Shown here piece by piece: positions 23,884 to 33,600 of a DNA stretch of 40,630 nucleotides. Position 1 is the first letter of the stretch. Each line of letters starts with the position of its first letter. Where the stretch lies: the NCBI GenBank assembly GCA_002897655.1, contig BDTJ01000007.1, positions 1 through 40,630 of the forward strand. The letters are read 5' to 3'. The notes beneath the pieces were generated by a model that saw only the letters and a list, made by a program, of their open reading frames with translations, had not been told where the DNA came from and made no database searches. The position numbers and the translations under genes are program-made. The stretch is from an archaeon BMS3Abin17. Lineage in GTDB: Archaea > Nanobdellota > Nanobdellia > Pacearchaeales > GW2011-AR1.

Positions 23884-23925
23884 GTTATCACTTGATAACA
23901 TTATGTTATCAGTATTATTTAAACC
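23884..23925 (-). promoter_or_regulatory. TATA box and palindromic operator of the HEPN/MNT operon
   Basis: On the minus strand ggtttaaataat (23914-23925) is followed by a half-site (23905-23911) and the inverted repeat gttatca-ct-tgataac (23884-23899), then the ATG at 23880. The layout mirrors the ATPase promoter: TATA box, 7-2-7 palindrome, third half-site. Confidence 0.6.
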
Positions 23926-24092
23926 TTTTGTTTTTTATCTCCACAATTTAATTTGTATTATGACATATTTTTCCATCTCTTTTTAATGTTAGGCTTTTCA
24001 TTTTTAATCCACATTTATTCATTTTAACAACTTCCTGAATTATTTACCCCCCGAAACATAATCTGTGCCCTTTAGAGTATTTAATTTTCATT

Positions 24093-27000
24093 TTAATTTA
24101 CAAAATTAAACTGCCTCCAATCTGTTGAATTGCAAAAATAAATAGTAGTTGTGTTTCTTGCTATTAAACCTGCTTCTGCACAAGTTGGGAGAGTTATTGC
24201 AGTTAATTTTAGTAATTTATTTATTGTGATATTTCCTGATTCTAAAACATCATTGCCTGTGGCTCCGATTAAGACCTTTCCTGTTCCTACCACATTAGGG
24301 TCAATAATTAAATCTGTCCCGTTATAATATATTTTAGCGTCTCCGCCTGTTCCAAACTTTACTTGTTGATTATCGTCAAAATCCAGACTTTCTGTTCCTG
24401 CGTCAAATCTTGCAATCTCAGCTAAATCACCGTAGAAAATTGTGTCTCTGTCATTTTTATTTGTATTGAATTTAATGGATGTGTCAGCATTAAAATCAAG
24501 AGAGACTGTCCCTGCGAACCGAATGAATGTCGTTCCCCCAATACTATCCTTCAATCGCATATATCCGCCAAGAGAACCCATATCATACTTAACGCCATTT
24601 CCTGCATCCTCAAATGTCATATACCCATCTACCGGACTGAAAATATGAAATAGTGAGGTTGGAGTATTTGTTCCTATTCCTATTCTTCCATTCGTGCCGT
24701 CTATAAACAAAGCATTTGGAGCGCCTACTCCCTCAACCCTAAAATCTTTATCTGCTCCCGCTTCGTTTATCGTTACTGCTCCGTCTAAAACATAATCTCC
24801 TGTGCCTGTATCTCCTGTATTTAAAAGATAATCACTATGTGCTTGGGAATTGTTTTGACTATGGTCATAAGCTGTCTGCATTTCTAAAACAGAAGCATTA
24901 TTTGTTCCGTCTGTTAAGTTTCCTGAAACATCCAAATCAGCAAACCATCCTTTTGTAATTTTATCTGTTGAACTCCCAATTATATCTGCAAATAAAGAAT
25001 TAGCTATATTTAGATTACTCCAAACTTTTACTTCATCATTTGAACGATTTAAAATGTTATTGACTGTAATATTATCTGCACCGAGGATTAGGCTTCCCAG
25101 ATAAGATGTTCCTGTTACGTTTAAGTTTGTAAAAGTCCCCCAATCAGAAGTTGTGTTTCCTGTAACATTTAAATTTCCGGTTATTCTTAACCAGCCATTG
25201 ACAATATTATCTAAAATTCCTCCGAGAGTAAAAGTTATTTTTTCCCCCAAAGTTAAATTTGTTATATCTGAAATGTCTGCATCTGCAATTGTTCCGTCTG
25301 TTATTTCTGAACTTTCAACAGAAGTGCCAAGAGTGGAATTAATCTCTGTTCCTGTAATAATGATGCCGTCTCCTGCTGTATAAATTGTATCAGAATCCCT
25401 ATTGTCTATCGTGCTATTCAACTGAGTCTCATTAAACATTATATTTGCTGAGTCATTATAAACATATTTTCCAGAAGTTCCTTTTTGTGTATCTGAACTT
25501 AAACAGCCAGTCCCATTGCTTAGGCAAACATCTGTTAATTGGGAGCCGTTTCCAAAAAAGTAGTCTGCACTGAAATTTGCAACCTGATAGTTTGATGTTG
25601 AATCAAGGTTATCTGTAATATTGGCCCGGTAAGAGTAGGGCGTAGAAGTTAAATTAATCAAAGGAGTCATTTCAGATTCATTGTTTATCTGCACCCCTAA
25701 ATAATAATCTCCTTTGAAAGAGATATTCACAGGGCTTAAAATATGGGAGTATACTCCATTGGAATCAACAATGACTGAATTATTTGCAGACTCCCATAAC
25801 TTAGTTCCGCTTGTCGCAGCATCATAAATTCTAAAGGTCATATTAAAAGTCCCATTAACTGCACTTCCAGTACTATTAGTTAATTTTCCATGCAGATTTA
25901 TTGTCTGAGGGATAGGACCTGACGCGGAATTTCTTGCCTGTGCTTTTTGCCCTCCAAAATTAAACTCTAATACATGCTTTCCTGTTGTAAGTACTTTGCT
26001 AATCTCGTAGCTAGTTCCATTGCATGAGTAGTCTTCTACAAAAACCGAATCATTAATCCACTCGTATCCTAAAACCTCCCCACTACATTTTATTTGTAAG
26101 AATTTCAGGTCTTCATAATTATCATTGTTACTCCATGTAGTTCCTTCTACAGCACTAATTGTTAGATTTGCCATTCCATTAGTAGTAAATCTAACTGTCC
26201 AGTTGCCTCCGACTGTCGGATAACTTTGAACATTTAAGATGATAATCTCCAACTCATATGTCTGATTGCTTAAATGTGGAACAACCCATTCAATGTAATC
26301 AATCAATGAATTGTTGTTTGTATCATAAGCTTCAAAATTTGTGAGTAGTTTTGAGCCATTCACAATATGATAGAGTTTTACCAGTTTTGGGTTAGAAACT
26401 TCTTTTGGTAATTCTGTGAACGCTAAAACATTTTTGTAATGAAACTCTGAGGATATAGTTATATTTTTTTTGCTTTCAGTGGTTTTCTCAAAGGAAACAG
26501 GTCCGGGGGTTTCATACTCTATTTCAAACTCAGTTGCATTTTCCTCAATAACTACTTGCTTAATTTCTGTTGTTTCCTGAACATCTATTGCTCTTCCTGT
26601 TATTTTGCTGAATATCCTCTTAAAAAAACCCGCAATCAGAGATTTTTCTTCAGCTTCACCTAAATCAATTTCTGCTGATATTTTTCCGGAAATTACCTGT
26701 GCTGTAACTTTTATCTTGGTTTTCTTTGATTTTTTCTCCTTGCCTTCTTTTGCTTTTTCTGATTTATTAATAACCTGTTTTTCAATTGTTTCATTAGTAA
26801 CAATCCCTGTCTCATTAATCACCTCTTCTATCACTTCTTCACTCTCATTAATTGCTGGCTCTTCTGCTGTCTCGTTGATGATTGTGGTATTCTCTGCCAG
26901 CTCCTCTTTCTCCCCTCTGATTATTTTGTATACTGTAATATTTTCTGCTTGTTTTGGAATTTCAATAGTTAAATTACTGGATGACTTATTAGTCTTAATT

Positions 27001-28034
27001 TCTTTTTTCCATTTAACAGGTTTTCCTAAAATAGCATTATATTGGATTGTATTAATTGTCATATCACCAACAGAAGTTATGTTTATTACTGTCTCATTGA
27101 CAGGAGTTTCATTAACAATTGTAATATTTTGCCCTGTGATATTTGCCTCAATTGTTACATTAGTCTCATTTACTGCAGTAATATTAGTTTCTGTTGTTTC
27201 ATTCATTATAGTAATATTTGCTTCTGTCTCATTCCCCTGTGTTGTTTCATTAGGCTCAGCAGAAGGCTCAGCAGAGTTATCCTTTGAGGAGTCACCTCGT
27301 GGTGAGAGGTTCTCGTGCCCTTTTTGGGTATCCCTTGGGGAAACTGGTTCTTCAACAGGTGTTTCAGTTGGAACTTCCCCTGTTGATTCCTCTGAAATAG
27401 TTTCCTCAGCAGGAGGCTCAGTAGAGTCATCCCTAGAGGATTCTTCTTCAGCTGAAGTCTCTTCTGTTAATTCTTCAGTTGAGGTGTCTGAAGTTGTTTC
27501 GCTGGATGTCTCTGTTGGAGTTTCTTTTGGTGGAGCCTCCTCAGTTGATGATTCAGGTGCTGCTTCTGACTCAGGAGTTGGTTCGGGTTCTGGAGCAGGT
27601 TCTTCTGTAGGAGGTGCTTCAGGTGCTGCTTCTTCTGTTACAAAACCAGTTAAAAAAGAATAAACTTTTCTGGCACTACTCACTACAAAGTTTTCCTTGG
27701 ATTGCTCTATTTTCCTGCTAAATCCTGCTTCTCCTGAACTAATATTGGGAACAAGACTCTTGCTTGTTAAAGAAGTTTTTTGATTTAATACAAATAAACC
27801 AGCAGATAATAAAATAACTATTCCAATCACAAGAGATAAAAATAAGTATTTTTTGCTGAATTTTCTGGGTTGTTTTTTCACAGTTACACTACGTATTCTC
27901 TTAGATCTTTTTGGTCCAGAAATATATTTTGAGACAACATTTCCGTCCTTATCCTTGTGGCTCTCATAATAATAGGGTCCAAAAGTCTTAATCTTTCCAT
28001 TCACCTTTCTTTTAATATACCTCTTATAAACCAT
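24093..28034 (-). CDS. Fibre-like surface protein with MVYK domain and TM anchor (1313 aa)
   Basis: Residues 1-40 are the same MVYK-type domain as in the two CGG-tail proteins (GPYYYESHKDKDGNVVSKYI), here without the tail. A transmembrane helix (about 62-84) follows, then SFLTGFV, a Pro/Glu/Thr-rich stalk (about 133-260), a stretch packed with N-glycosylation sequons (about 262-320), and a second TG motif, KITGRAI. The C-terminal third resembles phage-tail-fibre-like sequences, with repeated SGNLNVTGN-type strands and the typical NGRIGIGTNTPTSLFHI. It probably projects from the cell as a glycosylated fibre with the MVYK domain inside. The promoter carries the element shared with the CGG-tail genes. 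Confidence 0.78.
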   Translation of the reverse strand: MVYKRYIKRKVNGKIKTFGPYYYESHKDKDGNVVSKYISGPKRSKRIRSVTVKKQPRKFSKKYLFLSLVIGIVILLSAGLFVLNQKTSLTSKSLVPNISSGEAGFSRKIEQSKENFVVSSARKVYSFLTGFVTEEAAPEAPPTEEPAPEPEPTPESEAAPESSTEEAPPKETPTETSSETTSDTSTEELTEETSAEEESSRDDSTEPPAEETISEESTGEVPTETPVEEPVSPRDTQKGHENLSPRGDSSKDNSAEPSAEPNETTQGNETEANITIMNETTETNITAVNETNVTIEANITGQNITIVNETPVNETVINITSVGDMTINTIQYNAILGKPVKWKKEIKTNKSSSNLTIEIPKQAENITVYKIIRGEKEELAENTTIINETAEEPAINESEEVIEEVINETGIVTNETIEKQVINKSEKAKEGKEKKSKKTKIKVTAQVISGKISAEIDLGEAEEKSLIAGFFKRIFSKITGRAIDVQETTEIKQVVIEENATEFEIEYETPGPVSFEKTTESKKNITISSEFHYKNVLAFTELPKEVSNPKLVKLYHIVNGSKLLTNFEAYDTNNNSLIDYIEWVVPHLSNQTYELEIIILNVQSYPTVGGNWTVRFTTNGMANLTISAVEGTTWSNNDNYEDLKFLQIKCSGEVLGYEWINDSVFVEDYSCNGTSYEISKVLTTGKHVLEFNFGGQKAQARNSASGPIPQTINLHGKLTNSTGSAVNGTFNMTFRIYDAATSGTKLWESANNSVIVDSNGVYSHILSPVNISFKGDYYLGVQINNESEMTPLINLTSTPYSYRANITDNLDSTSNYQVANFSADYFFGNGSQLTDVCLSNGTGCLSSDTQKGTSGKYVYNDSANIMFNETQLNSTIDNRDSDTIYTAGDGIIITGTEINSTLGTSVESSEITDGTIADADISDITNLTLGEKITFTLGGILDNIVNGWLRITGNLNVTGNTTSDWGTFTNLNVTGTSYLGSLILGADNITVNNILNRSNDEVKVWSNLNIANSLFADIIGSSTDKITKGWFADLDVSGNLTDGTNNASVLEMQTAYDHSQNNSQAHSDYLLNTGDTGTGDYVLDGAVTINEAGADKDFRVEGVGAPNALFIDGTNGRIGIGTNTPTSLFHIFSPVDGYMTFEDAGNGVKYDMGSLGGYMRLKDSIGGTTFIRFAGTVSLDFNADTSIKFNTNKNDRDTIFYGDLAEIARFDAGTESLDFDDNQQVKFGTGGDAKIYYNGTDLIIDPNVVGTGKVLIGATGNDVLESGNITINKLLKLTAITLPTCAEAGLIARNTTTIYFCNSTDWRQFNFVN

Positions 28035-28066
28035 TGCCCTCTTTTACCAAATACTTCTGGGAAAAT

Positions 28067-28087
28067 GATGTAGTGTAACTATTTAAA
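28067..28087 (-). promoter_or_regulatory. Promoter of the 1313-aa gene with shared TTACNNTAC element
   Basis: On the minus strand tttaaatag (TATA, about 28079-28087) runs into ttacactacatc (28067-28078), 33 bases before the ATG. The first 13 bases, tttaaatagttac, match those before the 145-aa gene. Confidence 0.55.
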
Positions 28088-28204
28088 ACTTATTATTTTG
28101 AGTTTTTACAAAAAAATGAGTATGATTTAACAGAAATCTTAGAATTATATTTGCAATGCAACTCAAGAGGCAATTCTTAAACTCACTTTGCTTATCTGTT
28201 AAAC

Positions 28205-29380
28205 CTAAAATTGATTCTTACTCTCATGTATAGCTAACTTGGCTCGCCTTCTTTCTCTTTCCTTTTTAATTAAGATCATAATAATTATTATCAGGATTAT
28301 AAGAATAAATATTATTAACAACCACATTAAAAGAGATATTTTCTCAAGTTTAAACGAGTCATAACTACTGACAGTAATATCCTCATAAGTTAGTTTTGAA
28401 TAAAATATATAATCCCCTATTGGGTCTTGCTTTGAAGTCTCCAAAAATACTCTCTTACTAAAACTCTCTTCCATTACAAAACTTTCTTTTCCAGAGCCGT
28501 ATGTCACATTATTAAAATCAAGGATAGAGTATTCCAAATCTACTCTTATCTTTCCAAAATCTCCTAATTCTTTGATAACTATATCTGCCACAACTCTATT
28601 TCCAGGTACAACATATTTTCTTATAACTTTTGTCTTCATATCAAACAAAGAAGACTTCTCTTTTAGGTCAAAAACAATATTTACAGACCTGCTAACATGT
28701 CCTTCAACAAAATTAATCTTTCCAACATAAGTATCTGCTCTCTGACTTTCAAGGGCATAAATATCAAATTCAATAATTCTACTCTCGCCTATTTTTAAAA
28801 CAAAAGTTTCCATACTTGGAGAAATAAATATCCCTAAATTTGTTACTGTAACATTAATCAATAACTCTTCAGTGCCATTATTAATTACCTTAAGCTTTTT
28901 CTTAACATAACTGCCTTTTGGCAATTCAATCTCTAAGAGATTCTTATCTACATAAAAATCATAAACTTTTTTAGGGGTTACTGCAACTCCTCCGCCATCT
29001 CCTCCTCCAGCTCCACTGCTGCTTCCCCCGCCTGCTGCACAATCAGCTGAACAGCTTGAGGATGTTTCATTTGCAGAATCACAAGTGCCGTCTCCGCAAT
29101 AAGAACCACTTAAATTCAGAAATTCGCATGAAAGAGTACAGTATTGGCAAGAACCATCATAAGGGGGACTGCATGCAACTCCATTATTACCTCCCCAATC
29201 ACACTCTTCTGCTCCCTCAGTTATATTATTACTGCAATTAGAAGGAACACCAATGGTAATTGAAGAATCAACACTACTCTGCACAACATCTCCCATTATA
29301 ACATCGCCGGATATTGCAGAGACCATGCTAATCCCCAAGAAAATAAACAAAATATACAAAACCCCTTTTGTTGACATCAT
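28205..29380 (-). CDS. Surface membrane protein, COG1361-like, cluster 2 paralogue (391 aa)
   Basis: A signal peptide (about 1-23) is followed by a cysteine-rich part (about 45-115: NITEGAEECD, then YCGDGTCDS) that looks like the cysteine-rich repeats of secreted proteins, a Gly/Ser linker, two Ig-like domains and a C-terminal helix (about 345-370) with a basic end. From about residue 135 it is a close paralogue of the 489-aa protein that closes cluster 1, while the N-terminal parts are unrelated. It starts 12 bases after the 207-aa gene in the same unit. Confidence 0.75.
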   Translation of the reverse strand: MMSTKGVLYILFIFLGISMVSAISGDVIMGDVVQSSVDSSITIGVPSNCSNNITEGAEECDWGGNNGVACSPPYDGSCQYCTLSCEFLNLSGSYCGDGTCDSANETSSSCSADCAAGGGSSSGAGGGDGGGVAVTPKKVYDFYVDKNLLEIELPKGSYVKKKLKVINNGTEELLINVTVTNLGIFISPSMETFVLKIGESRIIEFDIYALESQRADTYVGKINFVEGHVSRSVNIVFDLKEKSSLFDMKTKVIRKYVVPGNRVVADIVIKELGDFGKIRVDLEYSILDFNNVTYGSGKESFVMEESFSKRVFLETSKQDPIGDYIFYSKLTYEDITVSSYDSFKLEKISLLMWLLIIFILIILIIIIMILIKKERERRRAKLAIHESKNQF

Positions 29381-29392
29381 TAAAAAGCATAA

Positions 29393-30016
29393 TTATTTCT
29401 TCTTTTTATTACTTTTCTTTTTGTCTCTTAAAACATTCATAGTTAATAATAGGGCTGCTATTAATCCTAGAACAATATAGATTAAACTATAGTTTCTGCC
29501 ATAAGCAACACACTGCACAGCAATTTTCAAAGGAGCAGACACAGACATAGTAGTAGCAGAACCGCCTGTTCCACCAAGTTTAGCATCTCCAGGAACTTCA
29601 ATAATCTCTACTTCTCCATCATAAACTTGTGTTTCCTCACCCTCGCAATCTAATTCACAAATTAATTTATTAAACAAAAGGCAATCTCTTTCAAAAAGTT
29701 TTGGGGTTTTAAAACAAAATTCAACAGGAATAGCCTCAGAACTTGAGGTTTCAGCAGGAATATATTTTGGCTTTGATTCTAAATCCAATACAATCCCCTG
29801 AAGCTCCTCTGATAATCCTACTTGAGCATAAGCATCTTGTGGCCATGGATTATAAACACTATAAGTTAAACAAGTTTTAGTCTGGTCAGGAACAACAGAG
29901 CTTTCTCTGTCCCATTTTATACCTATTCCTGCTGATACAAATGAAGACAATACAACTAAGAAGATAAACCCTGCTATAGCATTATTTCCAATTTTTGTCA
30001 CCTCTTTTTTATTCAT
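29393..30016 (-). CDS. Secreted-ectodomain, single-TM surface protein (207 aa)
   Basis: An N-terminal signal or anchor helix (about 12-29) leads to a beta-rich ectodomain with paired cysteines (EFCFKTP, DCLLFNKLICELDCEG), then a C-terminal helix (about 180-197) and a lysine-rich end. The opening GIGIKWDRESSVVPDQ and the layout recall the ectodomain/TM proteins of cluster 1, so it may be the counterpart here: a chaperone- or anchor-like partner for the pilin-like protein just upstream. Sequence similarity by eye is weak. Confidence 0.6.
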   Translation of the reverse strand: MNKKEVTKIGNNAIAGFIFLVVLSSFVSAGIGIKWDRESSVVPDQTKTCLTYSVYNPWPQDAYAQVGLSEELQGIVLDLESKPKYIPAETSSSEAIPVEFCFKTPKLFERDCLLFNKLICELDCEGEETQVYDGEVEIIEVPGDAKLGGTGGSATTMSVSAPLKIAVQCVAYGRNYSLIYIVLGLIAALLLTMNVLRDKKKSNKKKK

Positions 30017-30028
30017 TTTATAATTTTA

Positions 30029-30622
30029 CTAACAGGCTGCCCCTGTATTCTTTCCAGTAAATGAAACTGTATTATTATATGTTCCTGCTGCCTGTGCAAG
30101 AGGAATATCTAACCAAAACCGATAATAGTTTACACCACCTATTGCAATATTCTTTCCTGATTTAATATTAGAGGTAGTAAATGAAGTTTCCAGTGTTACA
30201 TCTGGAATTAATCCAGTACTTGTTGTTGAATTAACATAAGATTCATTAGCTTCATGAATAGAGTTTGCACCACTTATCAAGGCACTATCTGCTTTTACAC
30301 AAAAATCAACTGCTGTACTGCTGTCTGAAGATACATTTATCCAAAAACCAGTTTGATTAGGAGCAGAACCTGAAATATTATTGTCAGTTGCATTTATATT
30401 GACAAGATTAGTAGCATTAATGCTTCCAAACTCAATTCCATTTGATAAATTACCACTTAAAGATATTGAAAAATAATATTCAATTGTTACATTTGATGTT
30501 GCTGTTGCGGAGGTTGCTTTTCCAGTAATTGTATCTATGTTTTGTATTAAAAGCAACCCTACACAAACAACTATCACTGCAACTAAAAACAAATTATACC
30601 CACTCTTTTTATTAAACCCCAT
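30029..30622 (-). CDS. Pilin-like surface subunit with ITGKA motif (197 aa)
   Basis: A hydrophobic helix (about 11-27) is followed by TITGKATS, then a beta-rich domain with many sequons and the ending FWLDIPLAQAAGTYNNTVSF. It is the cluster 2 counterpart of the 209-aa protein, and its last domain also resembles the C-terminal end of the giant adhesin (FFLDVPGGQPAGWYNNTFDI). A TATA box about 28-36 bases before the ATG points to a leaderless transcript of its own, despite lying just downstream of the giant gene. It is inferred to be a structural or docking subunit. Confidence 0.72.
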   Translation of the reverse strand: MGFNKKSGYNLFLVAVIVVCVGLLLIQNIDTITGKATSATATSNVTIEYYFSISLSGNLSNGIEFGSINATNLVNINATDNNISGSAPNQTGFWINVSSDSSTAVDFCVKADSALISGANSIHEANESYVNSTTSTGLIPDVTLETSFTTSNIKSGKNIAIGGVNYYRFWLDIPLAQAAGTYNNTVSFTGKNTGAAC

Positions 30623-30649
30623 TTTTATAAATGTATCACGATAAAATTG

Positions 30650-30658
30650 TTTATAAAT
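30650..30658 (-). promoter_or_regulatory. TATA box of the 197-aa gene
   Basis: The minus-strand atttataaa is about 28-36 bases before the ATG at 30622 and lies in the 57-base gap after the giant gene, so the small subunits can be expressed separately from the adhesin. Confidence 0.55.
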
Positions 30659-30679
30659 ATTTCTATAACTGTAAATATC

Positions 30680-33600
30680 TTATGGGCTTCCCCCTTCCTG
30701 CACTGTTCTTATGTCAAAAGTGTTGTTATACCACCCCGCTGGCTGTCCGCCAGGAACATCTAAAAAGAATTTTAAGTAAATTACACTTCCATCTCCGAGG
30801 GATTTTCCAATTGATGAATAACTTGTAGTCATTGTAACATTGGTTGCATTAACTAATGTGTTGTTTATTGAACTATACGCATAACTTTCATTTCCTAATC
30901 CTAAAACATCTATTCCTCCAGCTGTTATAAGATTCCCGCTTGCTTTAAGATATACATCTACCAAAGTATTTGTTGCAGATATATTCACCCAATAAGTTGT
31001 CTTGCCATTTGAATCATTATTTCCAATTGCATCTAAATCAATTACAGGCAAAGTGGTTACGTTCCACCATGCTCCAAAACTCAGATTAGGTGATAAAAGC
31101 ACTGCCCACGAAGGTGTTCCTGTAATATTAAACTCCCAAACATCTGACTGGTTGGTATAGGTTCCGTCGCTGACATTTCCCTTCCAAAAATACTTTCCAT
31201 TCTTTAATCTGTAATGATCTAATATCTCTGTTGCATTCAGAGCTCTGTTATATATTGCTACATCGTCTATAGCACCATCGAAAAATTGGACTCCCCCTGC
31301 ATGAGGAATTCTTCCAATCTCCTTGTCATTGCCTACTCCTGAATCAGTATTATATGTTCCCTCTCCAGGAGTTCTAGAAGAATAAGATGTTTCAGACCCG
31401 TCAACATATAAAGTTGCATTTTTACTGCTTGCATCCCAAACTGCAACAACATGGTGCCATTGATTATCATTAATTACTCCGTAAGAAGAATAAAAAAAGG
31501 CACTCGTAGTTGTATGATAAGCATCAAAAACTAAAGACCTATCCCCACTAGAGTTTGTGGTCATTCTGAAATTCCATCCATCAGGAACCCCAAAAGCTCC
31601 AGAAGCCTGATAACATCCAAAAATACTATCCCAACTACTAATTGAAGAATCGACATATACCCATGCAGAAATTGTAAAATTAGCTGTTGGGAGATCATTA
31701 AGTGACGAGGGTCTTCCAAGTCCAACATAATCATCCACGCCATCAAACTCAAATGCACCTGCAAACTTTCCTCCTGTCAGGTTAAACGTGGGGTCTGTTC
31801 CAGATGTTGCATTACCCAGTGTTCCATTATTTCCATTACCTGAAAAATCATAAACACAATCTGCCTGATTTCTCACAGTGCATTCGCCAAATTCACTAAG
31901 ATTATCCAAATGCCATAATCCAACCAGACTGTCTTCTGACGGTTTCACAGGCAATGCAGTCAGATTATAATTAATATCTGTTCCATTTGGAACATTATAC
32001 TGCATGTAAACCAATCCTTCAGAGAAATTCAGTCCATTAGAATTATTATTTGCAAATAAATAAACAGTCATATTATCATTGTCACCGTCAGTAACTGTTG
32101 CATTTAATAAAACTGATTCTGAAGAAATAATTGAAGCATTCTGTGGAGCTGTTAAGTTTATTTCAGGAACATAAGCATTATCTATTGTCAGCGTAACACC
32201 CCAGACATCTGACTGATTAGAATTTCCTGCAGAATCATTGAAATACCATGTCCAGTTTATATCGCCTGTATCTGCAGTTATTGTTTTAGTAACTTGAACT
32301 TCCTGTCCATTAGTATAACTTGTCGCTGAATTATTTTCCCATGCTGTTCCATTATACCAGCTAAAGATATAAGTTCCTGGATTTGTATCATTCAGTGTAA
32401 TGTTAAAGTAAACTAAATTTCCTTGGGGTGTAGACGCTGTAAGGTTTGTCTTATTGTTTTCCCATGTTGGAGGGGTTGTGTCAATTGTAACAGTTCTTTG
32501 CTCTGTCTGGTTTGTGTATCCTAATGCATCAATTACATGTGCTGTGTAATTATAATTTCCTTCAGCTAAACCTGTGAAGTTATTGAATAGCCTATATGCT
32601 CCTGCATTGTATGATGCATTGATTTCTTCAGGTGACAATGCTCTTGAGAAAATCATTACTTCGTCTATTGTTCCGTTGAGATGATACAAAGAACTTCCGA
32701 CACTACTATCCCATCTAGCACCCATCGTTACTCTTCCTGTTCCTTTATAAATGGAATTGCTCCATAAGCTTGTACTTTGTTTAATTCCATTATAATAACT
32801 TACTACAGTGGATCCATTAAAAGTAAAAGTAATGTACTGCCATTCATTAGATATAACTGATGAAATTGGTGCTAAATTTTCAGTAGCACTGGTTCCACTT
32901 GAAGAAAGAACCATCTCCAAATCACTATAAGTGCCATCGTCAAATCTTACAGCATAGCTCCACTCACTCAACCAATCTTCTCCTTTAACCAGAAGATAAC
33001 TGTAAGTTTGTGATGGCGATGAGTCTTTAGGATAAATCCACATTGATATTGTAAAATTATTTATATCCAAACTTGCATCATCACTAACACTAACATAATC
33101 ATCAATTCCATCAAAATCCAAACCCTTGCCTCTCTTACCAGTAACTATATCAGAAGTACTTAATCCTCCATTAAATGTTCCAAAATTATTCCAGGTTGAA
33201 TTATCATAAATTCCACTTGCATTATACTCATCAAACTTCCACCATCCAATCAAACTTCTGTTCCAGTCAATAAATGCAGAGTGGTTGCTTGCGTCGCTGG
33301 TTGAAACATTTACATAAACTGCTGTTGCAGACTGAACTGTATTATCCGAAGGTGTCGGGTTTGTGAAGTTTATATCAGGAGGTGTTGTATCCCCTGCACT
33401 CACATTAACCAGTAGAATACTTGAATTCAAATTTCCAAGAGTATCATTTATTGAAACATTAATATAATACTCTCCAACACTTAATGCAGATGTGTTAGTT
33501 AATACACCTGTTGATGAGACTATGCTAAAGGTTGAAGTCCAGTTAATTGCAAAACTATCTAACCCAACACCGTCGTCTGCTGCATTAATATCATAATTTA

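Noticed and set aside
26605-27663. Long open frame (352 codons) on the plus strand opposite the 1313-aa protein
   Set aside because: Its product is low-complexity Ser/Val/Phe-rich sequence mirroring the Glu/Thr/Asn-rich coding strand, and no promoter or domain is seen. It is a compositional shadow, unlike the nested antitoxin and PIN genes, which have clear family motifs.
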